A stretch of DNA of 55,337 nt from Dehalococcoides mccartyi (GTDB lineage: Bacteria; Chloroflexota; Dehalococcoidia; GIF9; DYGU01), in the NCBI GenBank assembly GCA_020724525.1, contig DYGU01000010.1, forward strand, positions 1-55,337, given 5' to 3'. The position numbers and the translations under genes were made by a program. Numbering within the stretch: position 1 is the first letter of the stretch; each line of letters begins with the position of its first letter. The notes beneath the pieces were generated by a model. It was not told the origin of the DNA, did no database searches, and saw only the letters and a list, made by a program, of their open reading frames with translations. This document shows, piece after piece, positions 34,398-42,720 of this stretch.

Positions 34398-34907
34398 TCA
34401 CAGTTTGAAATCGCCGTACTTTTTTATATAAGGGATAAGCCCACCTTCATTTAGTATAGCCAGCATTACCGGCGGGATTTTACCGAAGGTCAACTGGGCA
34501 CCATTGGTCAGGTCTTTAATTGTACCGGCAGCTAAGTTTACCTCTAATTCATCCCTATCGTCAATCCTATCCGTATTACAGATGAGGGCGGGTAGTCCTT
34601 GGTTTATAGCGTTCCGGTAAAAGATGCGAGCTACTGATTTTGCCAGGATGGCAGCAATGCCTGACATTTTGATTATTAAAGGGGCATGTTCCCGGCTGGA
34701 GCCAAGCCCAAAGTTGTTTCCAGCTACAATAAAGTCACCGGGTCTGACTCTGGTAGTGAACGAAGCGTCGGCATCTTCCATAGTATGTTTGGCTAATTCG
34801 GGGAGATTACTTCTGAGGTAAGCGTACCTCCCCGGTATAATAAGGTCGGTAGAAATATTATCGCCGAATTTAAAAGCTTTGCCTTTCAGTATGGCTTCTC
34901 TCGTCAT
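34398..34907 (-). CDS. Aconitase / isopropylmalate isomerase family small subunit
   Basis: 169 residues of the swivel-domain family: GDNISTDLIIPGRYAYL, VAGNNFGLGSSREHAPL, ARIFYRNAINQGLPAL. The YLRS loop instead of the YLRT/YLRL set leaves substrate uncertain. It overlaps the large subunit by 4 bp. With icd and mdh as neighbours, an aconitase role (citrate to isocitrate) is likely, but LeuD-like activity cannot be excluded. Confidence 0.88.
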   Translation of the reverse strand: MTREAILKGKAFKFGDNISTDLIIPGRYAYLRSNLPELAKHTMEDADASFTTRVRPGDFIVAGNNFGLGSSREHAPLIIKMSGIAAILAKSVARIFYRNAINQGLPALICNTDRIDDRDELEVNLAAGTIKDLTNGAQLTFGKIPPVMLAILNEGGLIPYIKKYGDFKL

Positions 34908-36157
34908 GGTATTTCTCTTGGGTCGGTAATTTTACCGGTTAGAGCTGTAGCTGCTGCTATAGCCGGGCTGGCTAAGTATATGTAGGCTTTCGGGTTACCC
35001 ATCCGCCCCTTAAAATTACGGTTAGATGTAGACAAGCAGACTTCCTCATCTCCCAGAACTCCCTGGTGAAGACCGAGGCAGGCAGCGCAGCCTGGCGGTA
35101 ACAAAACAGCCCCGGCTTCGATTAAGGTTTGAATATAACCAGCCTTTAGGGCTTGTTTTAAAACATTTCTGGATGCTGGTGTTACGAGGAGGCGGGTCTT
35201 GGGGTGGACTTTTTTGTTCTTAAGAATTTCGGCAACAATAGCTAAATCCTCAAGACGTCCATTAGTGCAGGTGCCAATAAATACCTGGTGAACTTTGGTG
35301 TTCTTTAGCTGGTGCACGGGCGCTACATTGTCTACAGAGTGAGGTAAAGCTACCATAGGCTCAAGCTGGTTAACATTTATAGGAATAATTTTTTCATAAG
35401 TAGCATTGGTATCAGGTTGAAGAGGCTTGTATTTGTGACCGCGTCCCTGAGATTGGAGATAGGTTAGGGTAACTTCATCGCTGGGGAAAAGTCCAACTTT
35501 AGCTCCAGCTTCTATTGCCATATTGGCTATGGTCAGACGCTGGGACAGACTCATAGAGGAGATGGTTTCGCCGCCGAATTCCAGGGCTTTGTAATTGGCA
35601 CCGTCAGCACCAATTTTACCAATAAGGTAAAGGACAAGGTCTTTAGCCCCGACTTTTTCCGGGAAGTTACCCGTTAATAAGATTTGGAAAGTTTCCGGCA
35701 CCCGGAACCAGGTCTTACCTAAAGCTAAAGCTATTGCTACATCACTTGACCCCATACCGGTAGCAAAGGCTGCTAGAGCGCCAGTGGTCACAGTATGGGA
35801 GTCAGCCCCGACAATAATATCCCCGGGATTAGCAAAGTTTTCGGCGACTATCTGATGGCAAACTCCTTCGCCAACTTCAGAAATAAAGCAGCCAGTTTCA
35901 TCAGCAAAGTGGCGGAGTAAAAGATGGTCATTAGATAATTCCAGGCTGGGGCTGGGGGTAGCATGGTCAAGGAAGATGGCACATTTCTCAGGGACTGCCA
36001 CACTTTTGAAATTGCTTTCTTGAAATTGTTTTATGGTTAAGGGACCGGTAGTATCTTGAACGAAGACTAAATCTAAAGGAGCGATAACGATATCTTTAGC
36101 TTTGGCTTCAACTCCTGATTTCTGGCTGAGAATTTTTTCACTTAAGGTCTGGCCCAT
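34904..36157 (-). CDS. Aconitase / isopropylmalate isomerase family large subunit
   Basis: 417 residues, the size of archaeal-type LeuC/aconitase. Motifs: LSEKILSQKSG, ADSHTVTTGALAAFATGMGS, and Fe-S ligands at FIGTCTNGRLEDL and PPGCAACLGLHQGVL. Intact. It starts 1 bp after the pycB stop, so transcription through pycB-aconitase-icd-mdh is almost certain. Confidence 0.9.
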   Translation of the reverse strand: MGQTLSEKILSQKSGVEAKAKDIVIAPLDLVFVQDTTGPLTIKQFQESNFKSVAVPEKCAIFLDHATPSPSLELSNDHLLLRHFADETGCFISEVGEGVCHQIVAENFANPGDIIVGADSHTVTTGALAAFATGMGSSDVAIALALGKTWFRVPETFQILLTGNFPEKVGAKDLVLYLIGKIGADGANYKALEFGGETISSMSLSQRLTIANMAIEAGAKVGLFPSDEVTLTYLQSQGRGHKYKPLQPDTNATYEKIIPINVNQLEPMVALPHSVDNVAPVHQLKNTKVHQVFIGTCTNGRLEDLAIVAEILKNKKVHPKTRLLVTPASRNVLKQALKAGYIQTLIEAGAVLLPPGCAACLGLHQGVLGDEEVCLSTSNRNFKGRMGNPKAYIYLASPAIAAATALTGKITDPREIP

Positions 36158-36158
36158 T

Positions 36159-38105
36159 TTAAGTGATTATGGCGATGATATCTCCGGCAGCTACTTTGTC
36201 GCCGAGCTTAAAGTTAAGGGATTGGACTTTACCTTTTATTGGGGTCAAGATGTCATTTTCCATTTTCATAGCTTCAAGAACGGCAATTCTGTCACCAGCC
36301 TTGACCTCATCACCTTCTTTTACTAAATAGCGGGTGATTATCCCGGGTAATGGCGCTGCTATTGGCGTCCCGGCAATAATCCTGAGGGCTGGTGGAGCTT
36401 GAGCCTCTGCCTTAGCTTCGGGTCTGGGCGGTGCCGCCACTTTTTCTGTGGGTTTTGGCGGTATTTCTATTTTAGGTGGTGGCGGGGAGACAGGAGGGCT
36501 CACTGAGGCTGCCCCCCCTACCGGTTCCACTTCTACCTGGTAATATTCGTCGCCGATGAAGACGTTGAAGATTCTAAGGCCTGGTCCTTTAGCTGGTGCC
36601 TTGAATTCAATTTTTTCCACCAGCTTGCCGGCTTTAGCCTTAGCCATGAGTTCGTCTTCTCTTTTAATATCTTCCAAAGTTTTTGGTTTTTCCACTGTTT
36701 TGGGTGGTGGCTCAAGCCCGTATTTAGCTTTGAGGAAAGCCATACCAGTAGTAGGATAAAGGGCATAAATAAGCACATCCCCAATATCTTTAGCAATGCC
36801 TTTGGTAGCTTCTTTGGCTTTTTCCAATTCCGGTTCCAGGATATCAGCAGCGCGGCAGGTGATTGGTTTTTCCCCACGCTCATACCCTTTAAGGACTATT
36901 TTCTGAACTTCCGAGTCAATGGGTGCTGGCGGTTTGCCATAAAGACCATAGACATAATCTTTTACTTCTTTAGCTACCATTTTATATCTGCCATAAAGGA
37001 CATTGAGGACAGCCTGGACACCGACAATCTGACTGGTGGGAGTAACTAAAGGGGGATAGCCAAGTTCTTTCCTGGTTTTGGGGAGTTCGGCATAAACTTC
37101 GTGAAGCCGGTGGAGGGCATTAGCTTCTTTGAGCTGGGCGACCATGTTGGTGAACATACCGCCGGGAATCTGGTGCCATAGGACACCGGTATCAATTATC
37201 GATGTCTTGGTGGTATCTAGGAAGTCCCGATATTTGGGGGCTATAGACTCAAAGTATTCGTTCAGTTTAAGGAGGTGTTGTAAACTGAGTCCGGTATCTC
37301 TGGGGGTGCCTTGCAGGGCTACCACCGTGGGCTCAATGGCAGGATGGGCAGTTCGGAAGCTAAAAGGAGCAATGCAAGTATCAATAAAGTCTACTCCGGC
37401 TTCAGTGGCTTTCAAGTAGCTCATCATAGCCATGCCACTGGTGAAGTGGCCGTGCAGGTCAACCGGGATTTTTAAGGCTTGTTTTAAAGCTTTGATTAGA
37501 TTGTAGGCATCATCGGGGGCAATGACTCCTCCCATATCTTTGATGCAAAGACTATCAGCTCCCATGTCCTGGATGATCAAAGCTTTTTTGACATAATAAT
37601 CAATATTGTATACGGGACCACCCAGCTTTGGTTCGGTAAGGGAATAGCACAGAGTTCCTTGAATATGCTTACCTTTGTCTTTAATAGCCTTAAAGGCAGT
37701 GATGAAATTGCGTTCGTCATTTACAGCATCAAAAACACGGAAAACATCAATGCCACAGTCAGCGGTATGGTGGACAAAAGCGGTGACCACATCGTCAGCA
37801 TAATTACGATAACCTACCAGGTTCTGTCCCCGAAGTAGCATTTGAAGCCGGGTATTGGGCATTAGTTTTTTCAAAATCCGGATTCTCTCCCAGGGGTCTT
37901 CATTCAAAAATCGAGTCATAACATCAAAGGTAGCCCCACCCCATACTTCCATAGACCAGAACCCGACTTTATCCATCTCCGGGGCAATAGGTATCATGTC
38001 TTCAGTGCGCATTCGGGTGGCAAAGATGGATTGGTGCCCATCGCGAAAAGTAAGGTCAACAATTTTAACCGGGTTTTTGTCGCTCTCTTTTTTAGCTGGA
38101 CTCAT
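36159..38105 (-). CDS. pycB: Pyruvate carboxylase subunit B / oxaloacetate decarboxylase alpha with biotin carrier domain
   Basis: 648 residues. The carboxyltransferase TIM barrel (residues about 12-290) has LTFRDGHQSIFATRMRTED, metal-binding DLHGHFTSGMAM and the carbamylated-lysine region DSLCIKDMGG. A conserved C-terminal domain (YPPLVTPTSQIVG) follows, then a Pro-rich linker (about 530-575) and a biotinyl domain with the biotin site VLEAMKMENDI. It forms oxaloacetate from pyruvate with a separate biotin carboxylase, or decarboxylates it. A 237-bp duplication covers its start codon, leaving this copy intact. Confidence 0.93.
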   Translation of the reverse strand: MSPAKKESDKNPVKIVDLTFRDGHQSIFATRMRTEDMIPIAPEMDKVGFWSMEVWGGATFDVMTRFLNEDPWERIRILKKLMPNTRLQMLLRGQNLVGYRNYADDVVTAFVHHTADCGIDVFRVFDAVNDERNFITAFKAIKDKGKHIQGTLCYSLTEPKLGGPVYNIDYYVKKALIIQDMGADSLCIKDMGGVIAPDDAYNLIKALKQALKIPVDLHGHFTSGMAMMSYLKATEAGVDFIDTCIAPFSFRTAHPAIEPTVVALQGTPRDTGLSLQHLLKLNEYFESIAPKYRDFLDTTKTSIIDTGVLWHQIPGGMFTNMVAQLKEANALHRLHEVYAELPKTRKELGYPPLVTPTSQIVGVQAVLNVLYGRYKMVAKEVKDYVYGLYGKPPAPIDSEVQKIVLKGYERGEKPITCRAADILEPELEKAKEATKGIAKDIGDVLIYALYPTTGMAFLKAKYGLEPPPKTVEKPKTLEDIKREDELMAKAKAGKLVEKIEFKAPAKGPGLRIFNVFIGDEYYQVEVEPVGGAASVSPPVSPPPPKIEIPPKPTEKVAAPPRPEAKAEAQAPPALRIIAGTPIAAPLPGIITRYLVKEGDEVKAGDRIAVLEAMKMENDILTPIKGKVQSLNFKLGDKVAAGDIIAIIT

Positions 38106-38499
38106 ATTTAGCCTTCTTTATTCTTGTCAGCGGCGCATCTGGCGGCGCCAGTGGCTTCTAATTCTCATTGATTCCTGGCGTCCATAAAGACGCCACGGGC
38201 TGATTTCAAAGGTAGGTTGAAATTGGGGAATAGCTACTTTAGCTTGTTGCTCCTGCTCCAGAATGGATTGGTGCCCATCGCGAAAAGTAAGGTCAACAAT
38301 TTTAACCGGGTTTTTGTCGCTCTCTTTTTTAGCTGGACTCATATTTAGCCTTCTTTATTCTTGTCAGCGGCGCATCTGGCGGCGCCAGTGGCTTCTAATT
38401 CTCATTGATTCCTGGCGTCCATAAAGACGCCACGGGCTGATTTCAAAGGTAGGTTGAAATTGGGGAATAGCTACTTTAGCTTGTTGCTCCTGCTCCAGA
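38026..38499. repeat. 237-bp exact tandem duplication
   Basis: 38026-38262 and 38263-38499 appear identical by eye. Each unit covers the first 27 codons of pycB, the intergenic spacer and the last ~45 codons of the OadG-like gene. 237 is divisible by 3. Identity suggests a recent event. It carries duplicate copies of the pycB translation start. Confidence 0.9.
38127..38342 (-). pseudogene. Chimeric frame created by the tandem duplication
   Basis: 71 codons: the first 27 residues of PycB (MSPAKKESDKNPVKIVDLTF...) joined in frame to the C-terminus of the OadG-like protein (LEQEQQAKVAIPQFQPTFEI...). It has the same start signals as pycB, so it may be translated, but no full domain is included. 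A by-product of the duplication. Confidence 0.7.
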
Positions 38500-38555
38500 T
38501 AGGCAGTGACTGCTGCTGTTATCGCTGCTATTACCGTTTCCTTTTGCTTCACCAT
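38364..38555 (-). CDS. OadG/MmdD-like small subunit of a biotin-dependent (sodium-pump type) carboxylase
   Basis: 63 residues from ATG 38555: VKQKETVIAAITAAVTAYLE, then FEISPWRLYGRQESMRIRSH. The AAITAAVTAYL helix and the SPW.L.GR.E.M. ending resemble the C-terminal part of the gamma/delta subunits that join decarboxylase parts. No membrane span is present, so it is a soluble C-terminal-type subunit. It sits between mmdA and pycB, as expected for a carboxylase complex. ATG overlaps the upstream stop (TAATG). Confidence 0.55.
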   Translation of the reverse strand: MVKQKETVIAAITAAVTAYLEQEQQAKVAIPQFQPTFEISPWRLYGRQESMRIRSHWRRQMRR

Positions 38556-38815
38556 TAGAATATTTCTTTCAGTAGCATTCCTAACATCAGCCCGCCCAAA
38601 GTGACCCACATGGTAATGATAATGACCAAGAGATGGTTGAATCTTGTTTCCACCCTGTTTTCAAAACGATTGAACCTGTTTTCAAGATGATTGAACCTAT
38701 TTTCAAGATGATTGAACCTGTTTTCAAAATGATTGAACCTCTCTTCCAGGCGATTAAGCCTTTCGCTCATCTGCCTTATGGTGCCCAGTATTTCTCCAAT
38801 CTCTCTTTCCAGCAT
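38555..38815 (-). CDS. Coiled-coil protein with C-terminal membrane anchor
   Basis: 86 residues. Residues about 15-60 are heptads of the type NRFNHLE repeated five times, predicted to form a long coiled coil. A hydrophobic segment (LLVIIITMWVTLGGLMLGML) anchors the C-terminus in the membrane. It lies 9 bp after mmdA and is coupled by TAATG to the OadG-like gene, so it may tether the carboxylase to the membrane, in place of the sodium-pump beta subunit. That role is inference. Confidence 0.65.
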   Translation of the reverse strand: MLEREIGEILGTIRQMSERLNRLEERFNHFENRFNHLENRFNHLENRFNRFENRVETRFNHLLVIIITMWVTLGGLMLGMLLKEIF

Positions 38816-38823
38816 AACTTCCC

Positions 38824-40374
38824 TTATAATGGGATATTACCATGCTTCTTAGGTGGGTTGGTATCAGCTTTATTCTGAAGCATATCCAGAGCCTTTATTA
38901 GTTTAGGGCGGGTAAAGGCAGGGTCAATGACATCATCAATGTAGCCTTTAGCTGCTGCTATATAAGGGTTGGCAAATTTATCCCGGTATTCTTGAATTAG
39001 TCTTTGGCGTGTTTCTTCCGGGTTCTCGGACTTGGCAATAGTGTCCCGGAAGACAATGTTTACTGCTCCTTCTGGTCCCATTACGGCAATCTCGGCTGTG
39101 GGCCAGGCGTAGTTAATATCGCCTCGTAAACTTTTACTGCTCATAACTATAAAAGCTCCCCCGTAGGCTTTTCGGGTGATGACACAGATTTTGGGAACGG
39201 TAGCTTCGGCGTAAGCATAGAGGAATTTAGCCCCGTGCCTGATAATGCCTCTATATTCCTGGTCAGTGCCGGGCATATATCCGGGAACATCAACAAAGGT
39301 GATGAGGGGGATATTAAAGCAGTCACAGAAACAAACAAACCGGGCACCTTTATCCGAGGCATCGACATCAATGACACCAGCGAAAAATCGGGGTTGCTGG
39401 GCAACAATTCCGATGCTTCGCCCACCTAATCGAGCAAAGCCGACGATAAGATTAGGGGCAAATTTTTGGTGAACCTCCATAAATTCGCCGTTATCTACCG
39501 TCTTGGTGATAATCTGTTTCATATCATAAGATTTAGCCGGGTCTGTGGGAACGATGTAACGGAGTTCTTCGTCAGTGCGGTTAGGGTCATCAGCAGTATC
39601 TATTACTGGGGAGTCTTCCATATTATTCTGAGGCAGAAAAGTGAGTAAGCGTCGCACCATCTCAAGACACTCCGGCTCGGTATCGGCAACAAAGTGACAA
39701 TTACCGCTCTTAGTGGCATGGGTCATAGCCCCACCTAACTGTTCCAGGGTAACCTCTTCACCGGTGACGGCTTTAATTACCTCGGGTCCGGTGATATACA
39801 TTTGCCCGGTGCCTTTGACCATAAATATGAAGTCGGTAATAGCCGGGGAGTAGACAGCACCTCCGGCACACGGTCCCAGGACAACTGAAATTTGGGGGAT
39901 GACTCCAGAATAAAGGGTATTCCGGGTAAAAATATCTCCATAACCCACAAGGCTGTCCACCCCTTCTTGAATACGGGCACCCCCGGAGTCGAGAAGACCT
40001 ATAACCGGAGCCCCATTTTTAGCAGCTAAGTCCATTGCCTTACAGATCTTTTCTGAGGCTACTTTGGAAAGGGAACCACCGAAGATGGTAAAATCCTGGG
40101 CGAAAATGAAAGCTTTGCGACCCTTTATGTTGCCGTAGCCGGTAACTACGGAGTCCCCTAAGAATTGCTGCTCCGCCAGACCAAAATCGGTACAGCGATG
40201 CATAACAAAGGAGTCAATTTCTTCAAAGGTGCCCGGGTCAAGGAGGAGGTCAATTCTTTCCCGGGCGGTTAGTTTGCCTTTAGCATGTTGGGCTTCAATT
40301 CGTTTGGTGCCACCACCGGCTTTGGCTTGCTCCCGAAGTTTGTTCAGTTCTGTTATCTTGTCTTCAATCGCCAT
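38824..40374 (-). CDS. mmdA: Acyl-CoA carboxylase beta subunit / methylmalonyl-CoA decarboxylase alpha subunit
   Basis: 516 residues: AQHAKGKLTARERIDLLLDP, GLLDSGGARIQEGVDSLVGY, GPCAGGAVYSPAITDFIFMV, ITGPEVIKAVTGEEVTLEQL, VDVPGYMPGTDQEYRGIIRH, RKAYGGAFIVMSSKSLRGD. Full-length carboxyltransferase, intact. First gene of the long minus-strand operon with OadG-like and PycB. It is a paralogue of the gene at 13305. The ATG 40374 has a weak Shine-Dalgarno; the leader contains AAGGAGGT about 30 nt upstream. Confidence 0.92.
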   Translation of the reverse strand: MAIEDKITELNKLREQAKAGGGTKRIEAQHAKGKLTARERIDLLLDPGTFEEIDSFVMHRCTDFGLAEQQFLGDSVVTGYGNIKGRKAFIFAQDFTIFGGSLSKVASEKICKAMDLAAKNGAPVIGLLDSGGARIQEGVDSLVGYGDIFTRNTLYSGVIPQISVVLGPCAGGAVYSPAITDFIFMVKGTGQMYITGPEVIKAVTGEEVTLEQLGGAMTHATKSGNCHFVADTEPECLEMVRRLLTFLPQNNMEDSPVIDTADDPNRTDEELRYIVPTDPAKSYDMKQIITKTVDNGEFMEVHQKFAPNLIVGFARLGGRSIGIVAQQPRFFAGVIDVDASDKGARFVCFCDCFNIPLITFVDVPGYMPGTDQEYRGIIRHGAKFLYAYAEATVPKICVITRKAYGGAFIVMSSKSLRGDINYAWPTAEIAVMGPEGAVNIVFRDTIAKSENPEETRQRLIQEYRDKFANPYIAAAKGYIDDVIDPAFTRPKLIKALDMLQNKADTNPPKKHGNIPL

Positions 40375-40502
40375 CTACTTTTGTTAAGCCAGTAAGTTTG
40401 TCTGACTTTACCTCCTTTCATGTTACCTTTCTACGAGGACTTATTTTGGCAATCAACATTATTATATCATAATTGGGTCAACTTCTTATCCTATTGTCAG
40501 AC

Positions 40503-40647
40503 GAGGTTGTTTACCAATGCTTATTCACCATCCTGAGAGGTCACCCTCCCTCTGACTCCCTCCCGTCAAGGGAGGGAGTATCATTCTCGCCTACCCTCTC
40601 CCCTGAAGGGAGAGGAATAAGGTGAGGGTGACAAAATAAACACCCTC
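40503..40647. repeat. Full MITE-like palindromic repeat
   Basis: Ends GAGGTTGTTTA (40503-40513) and TAAACACCCTC (40637-40647) are inverted with one mismatch. Between them lie two palindromes: a CTCCCTCCCGTCAAGGGAGG hairpin, then CCTCTCCCCTGAAGGGAGAGG, followed by GTGAGGGTGACAAAA. It fills the divergent spacer between mmdA and folP. Confidence 0.8.
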
Positions 40648-40709
40648 ATGATGATAAGGAGAGGGTGTGGAATAGCTGAAACTGGTAAAATAGCTGTTAA
40701 GGAGGGTTA

Positions 40710-41543
40710 ATGGCTAAGACTGTACCATTAAGCAGTACCAGGTGTGGTCCAACTACTTTTCACTGGGGGGAGAGGACTTATATTATGGGGATTGTTAATG
40801 TTTCCCCGGATTCTTTCTCCGGGGATGGAATTAGCGATGTAAATGTGGCAGTGTCTCGAGCTAAGGACTTTGTAGGTCAAGGTGCCGACATAATAGATGT
40901 GGGTGGTGAGTCCACCCGTCCCGGTTTCGTGCCCATATCTGTAGATGAAGAGCTACGCCGGGTAGTGCCAGTTGTAGAGCGGTTAGTTAGAGAATTGCCA
41001 GTTCCGATAAGCATTGATACTTATAAACTGGAAGTAGCTCGAAAGGCTCTGGATGTCGGGGCCCATATGATAAATGATATTTGGGGACTACAAAAGGAAC
41101 CGAGATTGGCTAATTTAGCAGCAGAGAAGGGAGTGCCCCTGATTGTGATGAGTAATCAGAGGGAGCAACCCTGTCGTCGAATTGTGCCGGCAGTATTGTC
41201 GGACTTGAGGCGAGCCATAAAATTGGCTTTAGAGGCAGGAGTTGTCTGGGAAAATATTATCATTGACCCGGGAATTGGCTTTGGCAAGACAGCAGAGCAG
41301 AATCTGGAACTTATCCGGCGTCTTTCTGAATTAAAGGTGTTAGGGAGACCTATATTATTGGGAACTTCTCGAAAATTTATGCTGGATTTACCTCCAGACC
41401 AGCGATTGGAGGCTACTGCAGCTACTGTAGCTATTGGTATTGCTAAGGGGGCTGATATAGTGCGGGTTCACGATGTTCAAGAAATGGTACTAGTCTCGAG
41501 GATGAGTGATGCTATTGTTAAGAAAAGGTGGCGACAGAAGTAA
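40710..41543 (+). CDS. folP: Dihydropteroate synthase
   Basis: 277 residues: IMGIVNVSPDSFSGDGI, ADIIDVGGESTRPGF, ISIDTYKLEVARKALDVGA, MINDIWG, IIDPGIGFGKTAEQN and the C-terminal RVHDVQ. Condenses p-aminobenzoate with the pterin pyrophosphate. AAGGAGGG Shine-Dalgarno. Its end overlaps folK by 16 bp. Confidence 0.95.
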   Translation: MAKTVPLSSTRCGPTTFHWGERTYIMGIVNVSPDSFSGDGISDVNVAVSRAKDFVGQGADIIDVGGESTRPGFVPISVDEELRRVVPVVERLVRELPVPISIDTYKLEVARKALDVGAHMINDIWGLQKEPRLANLAAEKGVPLIVMSNQREQPCRRIVPAVLSDLRRAIKLALEAGVVWENIIIDPGIGFGKTAEQNLELIRRLSELKVLGRPILLGTSRKFMLDLPPDQRLEATAATVAIGIAKGADIVRVHDVQEMVLVSRMSDAIVKKRWRQK

Positions 41544-42052
41544 AATTGGCAATTGTTTATCTTGGTCTTGGTTCTAATTTAGGTGACCGTCAGCAAAATT
41601 TAAAGCGAGCTTTAGAGTTGCTGTCTTCCTGGGTCAAAATAGACAAGTTGTCGTGCTTATATGAAACAAAGCCAGCGGGCTACAACGAGCAGTCTCTTTT
41701 TCTCAATATTGTTTGCTCTGGTTCTACTAGCTTATCTCCGAGGCAACTTCTCTATTTGATTAAAGATATTGAGCACCAGTTAGGCAGGAGACCGAGCTTC
41801 TCCAACGCCCCTCGCCCCATTGATATAGATGTTCTTTTTTATAATGCTGAGATTGTTAAGACGAAGGAGTTGACTATCCCTCATCCACGTTTATCTGAGC
41901 GAGCTTTTGTTCTGGTGCCATTAGCCGAAATTTCCCCGGATTTGGTTCATCCGGAATCTGGTAAGACTGTCCTTGAGCTATTAGATAACCTCAGGACGCT
42001 GGGAGAAGTCTGGAGGTGGTCTCAACCTATAGACATTATAACCGGGAAATAG
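41528..42052 (+). CDS. folK: 2-amino-4-hydroxy-6-hydroxymethyldihydropteridine pyrophosphokinase
   Basis: 174 residues: YLGLGSNLGDRQQNLKRALE, LNIVCSG, DIEHQLGRRPSFSNAPRPID, IDVLFYN and IPHPRLSERAFVLVPLAEI. Standard HPPK. The frame starts at GTG 41528 inside folP; TTG 41546 is an alternative. Second gene of folP-folK-PTPS; no dihydroneopterin aldolase (folB) is present between them. Confidence 0.93.
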   Translation: MATEVKLAIVYLGLGSNLGDRQQNLKRALELLSSWVKIDKLSCLYETKPAGYNEQSLFLNIVCSGSTSLSPRQLLYLIKDIEHQLGRRPSFSNAPRPIDIDVLFYNAEIVKTKELTIPHPRLSERAFVLVPLAEISPDLVHPESGKTVLELLDNLRTLGEVWRWSQPIDIITGK

Positions 42053-42060
42053 GGAGTGCT

Positions 42061-42435
42061 ATGTATCAAATATCGGTAGAGGAGCATTTTGATGCTGCTC
42101 ATTATCTCAGGAACTATGGTGGCAAATGTGAGAATTTACACGGACATCGGTTTAAGGTTGTGGTCACGGTTGTGGCTTCAAAGCTGAATGAAATCGGTTT
42201 AGCCTATGATTTTGTGGAGTTAAGACGTCATTTGAGGGAGATTTTGAATACCTTTGACCATACCTGTCTTAATGATGTTCCTCCTTTTGATAAACTCAAC
42301 CCCTCTTCTGAAAATATAGCTATGACTATTTATGACTGGCTTAAGCCACACTTTCTTTCGGGAGGTGTCTCGCTAATCTCAGTAGAAGTCTGGGAATCAC
42401 CCCAGAGTCGGGTCTGTTATCAACCACAAGGATAA
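42061..42435 (+). CDS. queD: 6-pyruvoyl-tetrahydropterin synthase/QueD family, possible PTPS-I/III type
   Basis: 124 residues from ATG 42061. Zinc histidines are in EEHFDAAHYL and HGHRF; the catalytic segment reads GGKCENLHGH. Canonical QueD has CxxxHGH, while the PTPS-III paralogues that replace FolB have Glu in ExxHGH; here both Cys and Glu are present (CENLHGH). With folP and folK directly upstream and no folB, a role in making the folate pterin precursor is likely, possibly alongside queuosine synthesis. The start is 9 bp after folK. Confidence 0.85.
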   Translation: MYQISVEEHFDAAHYLRNYGGKCENLHGHRFKVVVTVVASKLNEIGLAYDFVELRRHLREILNTFDHTCLNDVPPFDKLNPSSENIAMTIYDWLKPHFLSGGVSLISVEVWESPQSRVCYQPQG

Positions 42436-42441
42436 CTAAAA

Positions 42442-42621
42442 TTATTCCTTACGTTCCGGGGGCAATAAGTTGGGTATCGTATCAACAATAGGGTAGGAAT
42501 AGTCGCACTTTTGGCAGTAAAGAGAACCAGAAATAATTTCCTCCTTTTCTTCAGTTACATTTAGTTGTAGTCCTCCCTTGCAAACCGGGCAGACTAAGAT
42601 TTCCATAAGTTCCCTTTTCAT
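42442..42621 (-). CDS. Trm112-like zinc-ribbon protein
   Basis: 59 residues: MKRELMEILVCPVCKGGLQL, then LYCQKCDYSYPIVDTIPNLL. Two CxxC knuckles and the PIVDxIPxLLP ending define bacterial Trm112/YcaR. Its partner methyltransferases in bacteria are largely unknown. The start is ATG 42621; a GTG three codons upstream is possible. Convergent with the PTPS gene, 6 bp apart. Confidence 0.85.
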   Translation of the reverse strand: MKRELMEILVCPVCKGGLQLNVTEEKEEIISGSLYCQKCDYSYPIVDTIPNLLPPERKE

Positions 42622-42641
42622 AATCTCCACTCCTGTTCACA

Positions 42642-42720
42642 GAGGATGTTTATTTTGTCACCCTCGCCTTATTCCTCTCCCTTCAAGGGAGAGGTTAGGT
42701 GAGGGTTTATCTCAAGGTGC
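42642..42720. repeat. MITE-like repeat truncated into the end of the protease gene
   Basis: Starts with GAGGATGTTTATTTTGTCAC at 42642, contains the CCTCTCCCTTCAAGGGAGAGG palindrome, and fades at CTCAAGGTG (about 42718). This last piece contains the stop codon of the protease gene (42712-42714). Confidence 0.7.

Noticed and set aside
34398-36157. Annotation of the pair as LeuCD for leucine synthesis
   Set aside because: No leuA or leuB neighbours; the genes are coupled to pycB, icd and mdh, so aconitase is preferred, though activity on isopropylmalate is not excluded.
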